DNA from: Saccoglossus kowalevskii
Taxonomy: Eukaryota > Hemichordata > Enteropneusta > Harrimaniidae
Reading direction: 5' to 3'
Length of the DNA stretch: 42,442 nucleotides
Assembly (NCBI RefSeq): GCF_000003605.2
Contig: NW_003111988.1
Coordinates: 1-42,442, forward strand
Shown: positions 35,501 through 42,442 of the stretch, one piece after another
How positions within the stretch are numbered: the first letter of the stretch is position 1
Layout: every line of letters starts with the position of its first letter
Made by a program: the position numbers and the translations under genes
Notes under the pieces: generated by a model
Databases searched by the model: none
Seen by the model: the letters and a program-made list of their open reading frames with translations, nothing else
Told to the model about the DNA's origin: nothing

Positions 35501-38500
35501 CTCTCACAATGAATAAATGAGATCGTCTCCTATTGGAGATTTTCTCCGTAGTGTGCTATAGCAAGTCATTATCAATCAGGGAAGGCATTTTTTACTCAAA
35601 CTTTCCGCCAATCATATTAAATGCCAACCTTATAAATCACTAAAAGACAGTAATACAATACTTTAAACTGTAGGTTTTATTATTTTTTTTAAACTGAGGA
35701 ACTTGAAACTCTAAGTTGTCAGCTAATGAGGTAGCCCACAGTGACGCAGGTCACCACTACTCTCCTCTGAGCACATGTAAGATGAAACTGGATAGTATGT
35801 AGCGATGAACTAATCATATTTTGAAGATGAGATTTCAGAGTATCTATTGGCTTAATTGGGTAGTCTGATGTTACACTGTGTTTTTGGAGCTGTGTATATC
35901 ACATATTATTCCTCAGTTAAGTAAGGATATTAGGCAGGTGCCATCCTTTGATCAGAACTGAATGAACAAGAGATGGGCACTATATACCTTATAAAATATA
36001 ACACATATGAATGTATGGATTTTATATCTGATAATTTTGAAAAATATATTTCATGTTATACATTATAGAGATAAAAATCTACTGCACATATGGTTTGACA
36101 GTAAAATTATTATTTACAGTTGCTAGATATCACTAGGGGGAAATCCAATATGTAATTTTTATTTAAAAAAAATCTGTGTTATATAAAAATCTATTATAGA
36201 AAAGTAACCTGAAAATTGTCTCAGTAACCGGACAATTTCAAGAAATATTTCACTTGAATTTGTAAATATTTTTTATATAAACCATGATTGTTAGAGGTTT
36301 GTACAAATAATTAAATAAGAATTTTGTTTTCTGTTCACAGAAGTGCCTACATGTATAAACTACCCAAGACCAGCCGAAACCTATGGGTTACACAGCAGTC
36401 CACCCGATGGTAAGCTAGCAGTTCTTTAATTTAAAATTCCTGTGGGACCAGTATTGCATTCTAGTTTGCCTGCTAAAATTATCACACTATAAGAAGATGC
36501 TTTTCCTGAATTGACTACAATTTACCAAAAACAATACCTTTTCCATTCCATCAAAGATGAGAGAATATTGTCACTTTTTCATTCGACATGACAAATTGTA
36601 CACCTTTTAGTTGACAGCAATAAAATATCATCATACTTTTCATTTGACTGTAATGACAAATTGTTGCACTTTTCATTGACAATGATTCGTTGCAATTTTT
36701 AGTTGACAATGTGAAATTGCCACACTTTGCATTTGAAAAAAAAATGACAAATTGTTGAATATTTCATTTAACAATGACAAATTGTGACATTTTATCTGGC
36801 AATGACAAATTGTTATACTTTTCATTGACAGCAATAACAATATTTTCATAAATTTGGATAATTTTAATCTGATTTGGTCAAACAAAAAACTAATAGATTG
36901 GATGATGGTGACTGTAGTAACGTTCGCGATGACTATATAGTGATTTTCTCATTTGATAGTATTGCAGGCAGGGAAGATGCCATGTCTGTTTGTTTGTTAG
37001 TTATGTGTGTTAAATTGTATGCAGTATTACAATGATGTTACTAGATAATGTATATATGCTAAGAAATTAGCCTTGTAGTGCTGGACGGTTTTTACTGTCC
37101 ACATTTTTGCTTCAGTAACGTTGATGTGTTCGAAATTGTTGAATGGTACTTTATTAGTTAAGAGTCAAGGGAGATTGACAAGGTAACCTTTAGCGCAAAG
37201 TTGCATGTTGCGACTCTTTTTAACCGATAAAGTAACCTGCTTCACTTGTGATATAAACATGCTACCTAAATGCCCGATATTAACGAGGAACCTTTTAGCT
37301 GTATATTTGTTAAAAGCCTGACTGAGAACGAAAATGTCATTCGGTAACACTGACAAACCCGTCCAGATAAAGCTGTCGTGTAATTCATATTACGCATGTC
37401 AGGTGTAAATGCTTTGGACGAATTTTTTCTCTGCGCCTTCATTTTGTTTCTCTAAGTTAATATATAGTCTTTTGTCAAGACAATTTAAAACCTTCGGGCA
37501 TGTTTGAAGATTTATCGTATGATGTTAGCGTCTTTAACAGTTAAAAATTAAGTTGCATTTAAACATGTCTAGTAGACATTTTGACTTGTATATGCAAATA
37601 ATTGTGCTGTGCTTTTTACATTATACCAACTATGATTGAACATTTTCTATTTTGTTTTTATTTTGAATATATCTTGTTTAAGAAACGATTAATTGCTGTA
37701 CTGCTTGATACAGGTTGAATCTTTCTCCTAAATTAGTGATAAATCTCTTTCTGTGCTGTCTAACTCAATATTAATAAATATGGAGAGTAACAGCTACCAA
37801 CCTTAATGAGAATCCATATGTGAGATTTTGTGTTCACCTTCATAATTTTGCTAATGAATTATTTGATTCTATATTAAACTTCGAATTGCCTTTTAAAAAC
37901 ATTAATATTTGAAAATATAAATGAAATGATTTGTTAATCCATAAACCATAAAAAGCAAAGGGTAATTAGATATTGAGAAGTCAAAAATTAAGGGTAGAAT
38001 TGAAAGATTTCATTTCCTAAAAGCACAAACTATATAATTTTTTTGTTTGCAAATTAATGGGATTGAGTAGATGGTTTGGGATGGATTAAGGGATGTATTA
38101 TGAGGCAATTTATCATAACTGAAGAGATTATCTTGTGTTTTGAGATTAATAATAAGATTCTTGTTTCTACAGTGGAGCTAGATTCAAGTTAATAAGGAAT
38201 ACTTTTATGCTAAGCTGACATCAAAGAATCTATACACCATATGGTTTTCAGTGATGAGGGTGTACAGTACCAACCAGTGAACACTAATCAACTGTCATAC
38301 CTTCGCTGCAAACAAGCAGCAGTAGAGCAAAACATTATTTTTCTTATTGTTGTACATTGTAAATTTGGTTTTTCTGGATCCCACCCGATCCACCCGAATC
38401 TATGTAGATAATATAGTATTAAAACGATCTGTAATAACATATGTTACGTCTTGGATTCAACACTAAAATTGTTTGCAACGCAAATATCAACATTGTCTGT

Positions 38501-40533
38501 GCAATTTAATACTTATTAAATCTGTTGCTAGGCAACATGAACTGGTTGTTGGCCTGCTGGGATGCGTACTGATGCCCCAAGTGACAGGAGAGTTGCATTA
38601 TTTGATTTGTTTTGATGTTTACTTATGAGCAAGCTGTCATCTCAGCAACCCTGATGATGAAGTCTGCTTCGGGACCAAATCAGTTTAGCTTGGATGAAAG
38701 CAGGAGCTCCTTGTTACCATGGTGTTGTGAAGGACTCACTTGCTATTCCCCATGTCTTATTGTCATTTCAATTGCTGTGGAAACTACAGTGATGAGTAGT
38801 AACAGCAGTGGACTGTTTTGATGAATCAGCTGGGAGGCAGATCGCTTCTTTGTGTTTCGTCCCAAAATACAGATAAAATTACCTGCATCAGCATGGTAAG
38901 GTTACAGGTTGTTTCGTGAATTGCCAATATCGTATCTTCTCCTTTCACCCTGGTTACCAATATCTGTAATTAAATTAATGAAATAACAGTTACCAAGCTT
39001 TCATGATTAAAACAATTATACATCAGGTTTTGTTTCGACTTGCAATCTACATTTTGTAAATTTGAAGCAAACATGTCATACGTCTGATTTGTATTAAATT
39101 CTTTGAAAACGTTGCTCATTGTTGTGTGAAATCATCCAAGTTCATTTTCATATAATCATACCTAGTTTTAGCACATTAATAATTTAGCCTTTGGGGCAGT
39201 GTTGGCTTTTGCCATTTAAAACCACCTGAATTTTCCCAAAATTTGTCTATGGTCTAAAATTTTGGTCCGAAAAATTCTGTCATCAAAGAGTAAAAAGCAG
39301 TGTATCGCAAAGACCTAACGGGTGAATGGTACATGTACCACAAAATCAGAGAAATCAAATATTTTTCTTCTGAATAGCAGTGGGAAAGTTAATATTAATA
39401 TCTCTTAAATCAAAACACATTTGATCACAATTTATTTTCTACAATTTCTATAATTTTGAAACAAATGGTCATAATTTCCTGTTAGCAACAGGTCTTGATC
39501 ATTAGTTACGAAAAATAAAATATGCAGATTTAATTTTGTGAAATTTGATTAAAACTGACTTATCCTTGAATTATTTATTCCAAAAAAAAATTATTTGTTG
39601 CTCGTAAGAAACCTTCCAATATGTACATTATAAAAAAAAAAATAAATATGGAATATAGCATCAAAAGAAAAATGTTTTGTTGAGACGCAATTTTTCCAGA
39701 TGGGAATTTAAAGAATTAGGTGAACCAATTCAGGGTTGTTGAAAGATTCTAATGACTCTCAGATTAGTGAATTACATTTCATAAAAGTTGTGTATTGTTG
39801 CAATCCTTAGAAATCATAACTTAATGTGTACTCATAGTGACAAAGAAAAGTCTACCTGATGGGTACTATTGTCTGCTTCATGAATACCCACAATAACATG
39901 AAGATGTATTTTTGAATTGCCGTAAAGGCAGTGTGTTTGTGAATGCCATATACTATAATCGAGGTGCATTTTGAAGGTTTTTTGTGTTAATGGTAGCTAT
40001 CGTGCTTGGCTTTTAAACTGAAATAATGATATTTGTAGTTGTGTCAAGACCCTTTTGACGTTATTCTGTCTTTTTCTGTGAATTGCAGGGACGTGCATTT
40101 ACAGTAAAATATGTGAATTGAGGTTAAGGGGATAATCCCACAGAATATTACCTTGGTAACCACCATTGCTTTTTGCATTGCCAAGATTAACTTCCCATTT
40201 TCCCACCATTTCTCATCTTTGCTGATCAATTTTTCTTAAGATTATCATTTCTCTACTGCTCAGTTAAAGTGGCAATAACTTAAGAACTAAAAAACGAGAA
40301 TTTTCAATCTGTATATAGCAGATATGTTCTTGAATTAATTACTGTATGTGTGTGAAATATAATAAAAATATGAGCATGGAAGAAAAGTCACAAATTTTTG
40401 AACTGTTGCATTAAAAACTCATAATTTTTTGTTTATTTGATATTATTTTTCTTTTTTTAACTAGGTAACCTTTATGAAGCCAATATGAGATCTTTTTACG
40501 ATGACGCCAGTGTGCCTGATAAATTTCAAGAAG
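20542..40533 (+). CDS. ETV1/4/5-like: PEA3-subfamily ETS transcription factor, 5' part (8 exons)
   Basis: Orthologue of vertebrate ETV1/ETV4/ETV5, nuclear activators that act downstream of FGF/Ras-MAPK signalling. The spliced exons (57, 106, 48, 54, 271, 185, 69 and 69 nt) join in phase to give 286 codons plus one base. Visible in order: an N-terminal FYDQEVPY block (8-15); the acidic activation domain ELFQDLSQLQEEWLPEG (55-71) running into AEQFVPDF (80-87); SUMO motif IKTE (95-98); FEYGEK (122-127); a Pro-rich stretch with six S/T-P sites (101-169); twin RQxSEP phosphosites (182-187, 200-205); SUMO motif IKQE (227-230); EVP (241-243); FYDDASVPDKF (274-284). The ETS DNA-binding domain must lie right of the window. 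The start is the first ATG after an in-frame TAG at 20428, with G at -3 and +4. Family certain; ETV1, 4 or 5 cannot be distinguished. Confidence 0.95.
20722..20827 (+). CDS. ETV1/4/5-like: ETS gene coding exon 2
   Basis: Residues 20-54 plus one base. The acceptor is TGGTCAG and the donor GTAAAA. It is highly acidic, beginning SVPDQDVPDEDRVPSDDEK with three VP dipeptides in 12 residues, then LGIDLEQDSE, which leads into the activation domain. The vertebrate counterpart of this region (around KRKFINRDLAHDSE) is basic-to-acidic, so the first half has diverged. Confidence 0.92.
21017..21064 (+). CDS. ETV1/4/5-like: ETS gene coding exon 3 (activation-domain core)
   Basis: With split codons at both ends it gives ELFQDLSQLQEEWLPEG, almost identical to the vertebrate ELFQDLSQLQETWLAE. 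In the family this acidic helix is the transactivation core and contacts the Mediator subunit MED25. The acceptor is TCTTGTAG and the donor GTATGC. Confidence 0.95.
21181..21262. repeat. 22-bp minisatellite in intron 3
   Basis: Four copies start at 21181, 21203, 21225 and 21247. GTATAAAA and GTGTAAAA alternate regularly, so the array is a 44-bp dimer repeated twice. Confidence 0.92.
21468..21521 (+). CDS. ETV1/4/5-like: ETS gene coding exon 4
   Basis: It encodes LPYDSDGDAEQFVPDFQ with split codons at each end, matching the vertebrate DNDEQFVPDYQ block. This block contains the N-terminal VPD motif recognised by the COP1 ubiquitin ligase in PEA3 proteins. The acceptor is TTTCCTCCTAG and the donor GTGAGA. 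Confidence 0.94.
23735..23804 (-). mobile_element. tRNA-like SINE head (minus strand)
   Basis: Read on the minus strand, CTCTGAG and CTCAGAG close a 70-nt tRNA-like shape as a 7-bp acceptor-type stem. Inside are an A-box-like segment (TGGTACACCGGTTAAC) and a degenerate B-box/T-loop (GGGTCTGATTC). The body departs from any functional tRNA, so a tRNA-derived SINE is more likely than a tRNA gene. Its 3' body and tail are not delimited. Confidence 0.4.
24600..24900. other. Intronic block of raised complexity, possible regulatory element
   Basis: Within AT-rich intron 4 this stretch has lower AT and few homopolymers. It carries a POU octamer ATGCAAAT (24685-24692), a YY1-like ATGGCCGC (24721) and a perfect donor-like GTAAGT (24741-24746). 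It could be an enhancer, an internal promoter with a non-coding first exon, or a transposon remnant. A splice from 24740 to exon 5 would not keep the ETS frame, so a coding alternative exon is unlikely. Confidence 0.25.
25423..25693 (+). CDS. ETV1/4/5-like: ETS gene coding exon 5 (Pro-rich regulatory region)
   Basis: Residues 90-178 with split codons at both ends. It starts PFHVKIKTEPKSP, matching the vertebrate LPLKIKKEPHSP, and has SUMO consensus I-K96-T-E98. FDFEQKFEYGEK follows (vertebrate FKFSYGEK), then a Pro-rich stretch with S/T-P at 101, 132, 144, 150, 156 and 168, possible MAPK targets. The acceptor is AATACATCAG and the donor GTAAGG (phase 2). Confidence 0.95.
26773..26957 (+). CDS. 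ETV1/4/5-like: ETS gene coding exon 6 (phosphosite/SUMO exon)
   Basis: Residues 179-240. It has two copies of the vertebrate RRQLSEP/RQMSEP motif: HRQTSEP with S185, and HRQASEP with S203. These are equivalent to ETV1 S191 and S216, reported targets of PKA/RSK-type kinases. HIKQEPRDF follows (vertebrate MIKQEPRDF) with SUMO consensus I-K228-Q-E230. The acceptor is CATTTTCTAG and the donor GTAAAT. Confidence 0.95.
29089..29410. mobile_element. Left-end copy of the TIR element, cut off by a gap
   Basis: About 320 bp are nearly identical to 29877-30208. Differences are one missing 10-bp AACCTGGGTT unit, CCCTATTC against CCCGATTC, CTCTGG against CTCCGG, and the length of one T run. The left flank differs (TTTGTA against CGAAATT), so it is not a plain duplication of the locus. 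It ends exactly at the N-gap, and any right end is missing. Confidence 0.75.
29411..29460. other. Assembly gap (50 N)
   Basis: A round-number gap that terminates the partial TIR-element copy. The sequence after it does not continue the element. Confidence 0.99.
29700..29877 (-). repeat. Inverted single copy of the 157-bp family
   Basis: Its reverse complement matches the array at the right end of the window. Shared words include GTTTTCAACAAGAA, AAAAATATCACTTTTCACC and AAAATGACAAAAATAATCATC, in the same order and spacing, with an internal deletion. It is interrupted at 29877 by the TIR element. Confidence 0.75.
29878..31966. mobile_element. Non-autonomous DNA transposon with TIRs, 2.09 kb
   Basis: The left end begins GGGGTGATCTCATATTCAAA and the right end is its reverse complement. 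Over 36 bp the two ends differ at three adjacent positions. The element is flanked by TA on both sides (29876-29877 and 31967-31968), consistent with a 2-bp TA target duplication. Inside the left TIR are reiterated AACCTGGGTT words. Inside the right are AACCGCCC-type words at similar distances, so the subterminal architecture is mirrored though the sequence differs. The centre is less AT-rich and has a YY1 motif (31062-31070) and the 14-bp palindrome TTGCGATATCGCAA (31105-31118). No transposase frame is present. The superfamily is unassigned: the TA sites suggest a Tc1/mariner-type or other TA-targeting group. Confidence 0.7.
32125..32335. repeat. Two-copy direct repeat of about 107 bp
   Basis: ATGTCCAAAAAA starts at 32133 and again at 32240, and both copies run through GATGTTTGTCCAGTTTT. 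The first copy has an E-box CACGTG (32165-32170) and a CRE TGACGTCA (32176-32183). The second reads CACCTG and TGATGTCA, so both sites differ. Confidence 0.85.
32991..33066 (+). mobile_element. tRNA-like SINE head (plus strand)
   Basis: CCTGAGC (32991-32997) and GCTCAGG (33060-33066) close a 76-nt tRNA-like fold. GCGGTTAGC follows the 5' strand like an A-box, and GGAGTTCAAGTCTGG occupies the T-arm/B-box position. The T-stem pairs poorly, arguing against a functional tRNA. It shares the CTGAGC start with the minus-strand element at 23804. The body beyond 33066 is not defined. Confidence 0.45.
36341..36409 (+). CDS. ETV1/4/5-like: ETS gene coding exon 7
   Basis: With the split codon it begins EVPTCINYPRP, matching the vertebrate EVPSCHSIYMR, then AETYGLHSSPPD. 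The acceptor is TTCTGTTCACAG and the donor GTAAGC. Phase 1 on both sides. Confidence 0.92.
36575..36845. repeat. Degenerate tandem repeat in intron 7
   Basis: About six diverged copies of an AATGACAAATTGT...CTTTTCATTGAC unit of roughly 30-45 bp, with GACAAATTG near 36591, 36656, 36745, 36776 and 36805. It is older and more eroded than the upstream satellites. Confidence 0.7.
38524..38536. promoter_or_regulatory. RFX X-box-like palindrome
   Basis: GTTGCTAGGCAAC is a symmetrical X-box, the type of site bound by RFX factors, with a perfect GGCAAC half site. It lies inside intron 7. Function is not shown. Confidence 0.3.
40465..40533 (+). CDS. ETV1/4/5-like: ETS gene coding exon 8 (last in window)
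   Basis: Residues 264-286 plus one base: GNLYEANMRSFYDDASVPDK, then FQE. It matches the vertebrate FYDDTCVVPEKF block, the C-terminal VP motif that lies shortly before the ETS domain. The acceptor is a long T tract ending AACTAG, and the donor is GTATAT. The next exons are outside the window. Confidence 0.93.
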
Positions 40534-41759
40534 GTATATATTGCTATTATTTACTGTTTTCTTGACCAAAACTGAGCTATTTGTACTCTGCAACAAACAT
40601 TCCAAATATCACTAGAATTCATTTTATTTTTAGTTAATTTTGCAAACAACTTTTGACCAGGATATCCTGCAAATATCATTGCATGTAATTATATGTCTAT
40701 ATAAAGATGCAGTCAAACTTTATCTGATGATGCTGTAAACCACAACTGAATGTTGTACTAACAAGAATGTATTCAAGACTATGAAATCACAAAACCTGTT
40801 GAATTGAAATTGAACAGAATTTAAAAAAAAACACGACAAATTAAAGATTGGGGCAATCATAGACAAAGCATAGACAAATGAGTGGGGGAGGAGGGGGGGT
40901 GGTTGTGTAGGTGATTGGATAATGCAACTTTAAAGTGACATGGTATACTGTGAAAACATTAATTATTGGGTTGTAAAATCCACAAAATTAAATCATCATG
41001 AAAATGTAAAATAACAATATAACTCATTGTTCCTGTGCCAAATTTATGAACTTAGTGAAAAGGCTCAAACGTAAAATTAGTGAAATTAAATCCCAGTAAA
41101 AATAAATGGTTTTAAAGTATTTACATTATAGACATGACTTAGTGTCATTCAATTAAAAATAAAGTTGGTAATTTTGGAAGGCAACTCTCTCTTACAAAAA
41201 AAATGTTTTTTGTTTTTTTTGACAAATTCAATTTTGAAGGATCCTTAGTATTTCCTGCGTGAAACACAATCCTGATTTACCCAGTAGCTGACAAATATAC
41301 TGAAATGCTGCAACCCAGTGTTGCTACCTTTTAACTCTATTTAAAAAACCTTTCCATTGCTTTTAGACCTCTTAGGTCAGTAATAAAATACTGGCTCCAG
41401 TAATCCTACACCATGAAGCTGGTTAATTAAACGTCAATCATCTAACGAGTATTACTAAAAAGCCGCCCTCTCTCTCTTCTCAAAGAGTCGTATTTGGGAG
41501 AAGTTCGCCTAGGGGCTGAGGCAAACTAGCAACTATTAATAAGTTTGTGTATTGCAAAATTATCAAAAATCTGACTACAGCAATATGTAAGGTTCTTAAA
41601 ATTGTTTTCAGAACACACTTTTTACATATGATGACATGAAATTAAAGTGATATTGATAAAGTAGAACACAAATAAAACAATGAATTAGTGTTTTAAATGG
41701 TTTCCAGGTGGAGCTTTAAACATTTTCCATTTTATTGTCCGTCGTCGTCGTCCATGTCA
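40534..41759 (+). other. Start of intron 8 of the ETS gene
   Basis: AT-rich with no exon supported. A G-rich tract at about 40882-40902 (G5, GG, G7) could favour unusual DNA structure. The intron continues past the window. Confidence 0.85.
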
Positions 41760-42442
41760 ATGTTTTACTTTTTCAACTTCTTCTTGAAAACTACAAGCCT
41801 GAATGCTTTGATACTTGGTGTATATATGTACCTTGGGTAGACCTCACTCAGATTTGTTCATTTCATGATAATATCTTCAATTCTCTAATTTTGGTGAATA
41901 TTTTTGTCATTTTTAGTAAAAAGTGATATTTTCAACTTCTTGTTAAAAACCACAAGTCCAATTGCTTTAATATTACATATATAGGTACTACATGTGGACC
42001 TCTCTCAGATTTGTTCATTTTGTGATGGTATCTTTAATTCCCTAATATGGTGAATATTTTTGTAATTTTTGGTAAAAAGTGATATTTTCGATTTCTTGTT
42101 AAAAACCGTAAGTTCGATTGCTTTTATAATACATATATAGGTACTACATGTGGACCTCTTTCAGATTTGGTAAATTTGTTGTGAAATCTTCAATTATTTA
42201 ATTTTGATGATTATTTTTGTCATTTTTGGTGAAAAGTGATATTTTTGACTTCTTGTTGAAAACCGCAAGTCCGATTGCTTTTATATTACATATATAGGTA
42301 CTACATGTGGACCTCTCTCAGATTTGTTCATTTCATGATGATATCTTCAATTCTCTAATTTTGATGATTATTTTTGTCATTTTTGGTGAAAACTGATATT
42401 TTTGACTTCTTGTTGAAAACCGCAAGTCCGATTGCTTTTATA
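41760..42442. repeat. 157-bp tandem repeat, right-truncated
   Basis: Equivalent positions recur at about 41784, 41941, 42097, 42254 and 42411, i.e. every 156-157 bp. The leftmost unit is the most diverged and the rightmost two are nearly identical, as expected of ongoing homogenisation. Conserved words include TACATATATAGGTACTACAT and GTGGACCTCT. A (GTC)n-like tract precedes it at about 41737-41752. The array continues beyond the window and a single inverted copy sits in intron 6. Confidence 0.93.

Larger units (their letters stand above)
26958..36340 (+). other. Intron 6 of the ETS gene (9.4 kb)
   Basis: The largest intron in the window, and the one that holds most interspersed repeats: the TIR element and its partial copy, a 50-N gap, an inverted copy of the 157-bp family, a SINE head, and a two-copy duplication with a CRE. 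The remainder is AT-rich with no supported exon. A second ATGCAAAT octamer lies near 27860. Confidence 0.9.
36410..40464 (+). other. Intron 7 of the ETS gene (4.1 kb)
   Basis: Apart from the degenerate repeat at its 5' end and the X-box-like site at 38524, I see no supported feature. A minus-strand frame of 63 codons (37165-37356) looks mildly coding-like but matches nothing known to me. Confidence 0.88.

Noticed and set aside
37165..37356. 63-codon minus-strand ORF in intron 7
   Set aside because: Length is within chance expectation for this amount of sequence, and no family resemblance is visible.

Overview
The window is eukaryotic genomic DNA: AT-rich, with GT-AG introns, long intergenic and intronic stretches, abundant tandem repeats, TIR and tRNA-like repeats, and two N-gaps of a draft assembly. 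The one gene I can identify is a PEA3-subfamily ETS factor (single orthologue of vertebrate ETV1/ETV4/ETV5). Its protein stays close to the vertebrate family over short blocks, while introns and flanks are unfamiliar. That fits a marine invertebrate, perhaps a non-vertebrate deuterostome or a lophotrochozoan. The species cannot be fixed from the sequence alone.

Layout. 1-20 kb is gene-poor flank upstream of the ETS gene. It holds a 70-bp array (1-402), a foldback element (4548-4740), an (AAT)n tract (5835-5898), a 53-bp array (7116-7300), a 58-bp satellite (about 10.08-12.11 kb), a 38/42-bp CCAAT-bearing array (13.14-13.81 kb) and a 20-bp satellite (13.96-16.05 kb) broken by an N-gap. A few short ORFs with coding-like composition are recorded at low confidence. 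A YY1/NRF1-like promoter motif pair overlaps a minus-strand ATG at 17.7 kb. Three CRE sites plus CCAAT and E2F-like motifs lie at 19.7-20.2 kb, just upstream of the ETS start codon.

20.54-40.53 kb carries eight coding exons of the ETS gene, 286 complete codons plus one base, all in consistent phase. They encode the N-terminal acidic activation domain, a Pro/Ser regulatory region with two SUMO motifs and two RQxSEP phosphosites, and the region leading to the DNA-binding domain. The ETS domain itself lies beyond the right edge. The introns hold a 22-bp minisatellite, two tRNA-like SINE heads in opposite orientations, a 2.09-kb TIR element without a recognisable transposase (29878-31966), a second copy of its left end next to a 50-N gap, and a 157-bp tandem family that runs off the right edge and recurs inverted next to the TIR element.

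Only one gene is identified, so there is no operon or multi-gene system here. The most unusual features are the dense block of unrelated satellites upstream of a developmental regulator, a probably false gap in one of them, and an apparent expansion of VP-type degron-like motifs in exon 2 of the ETS protein.
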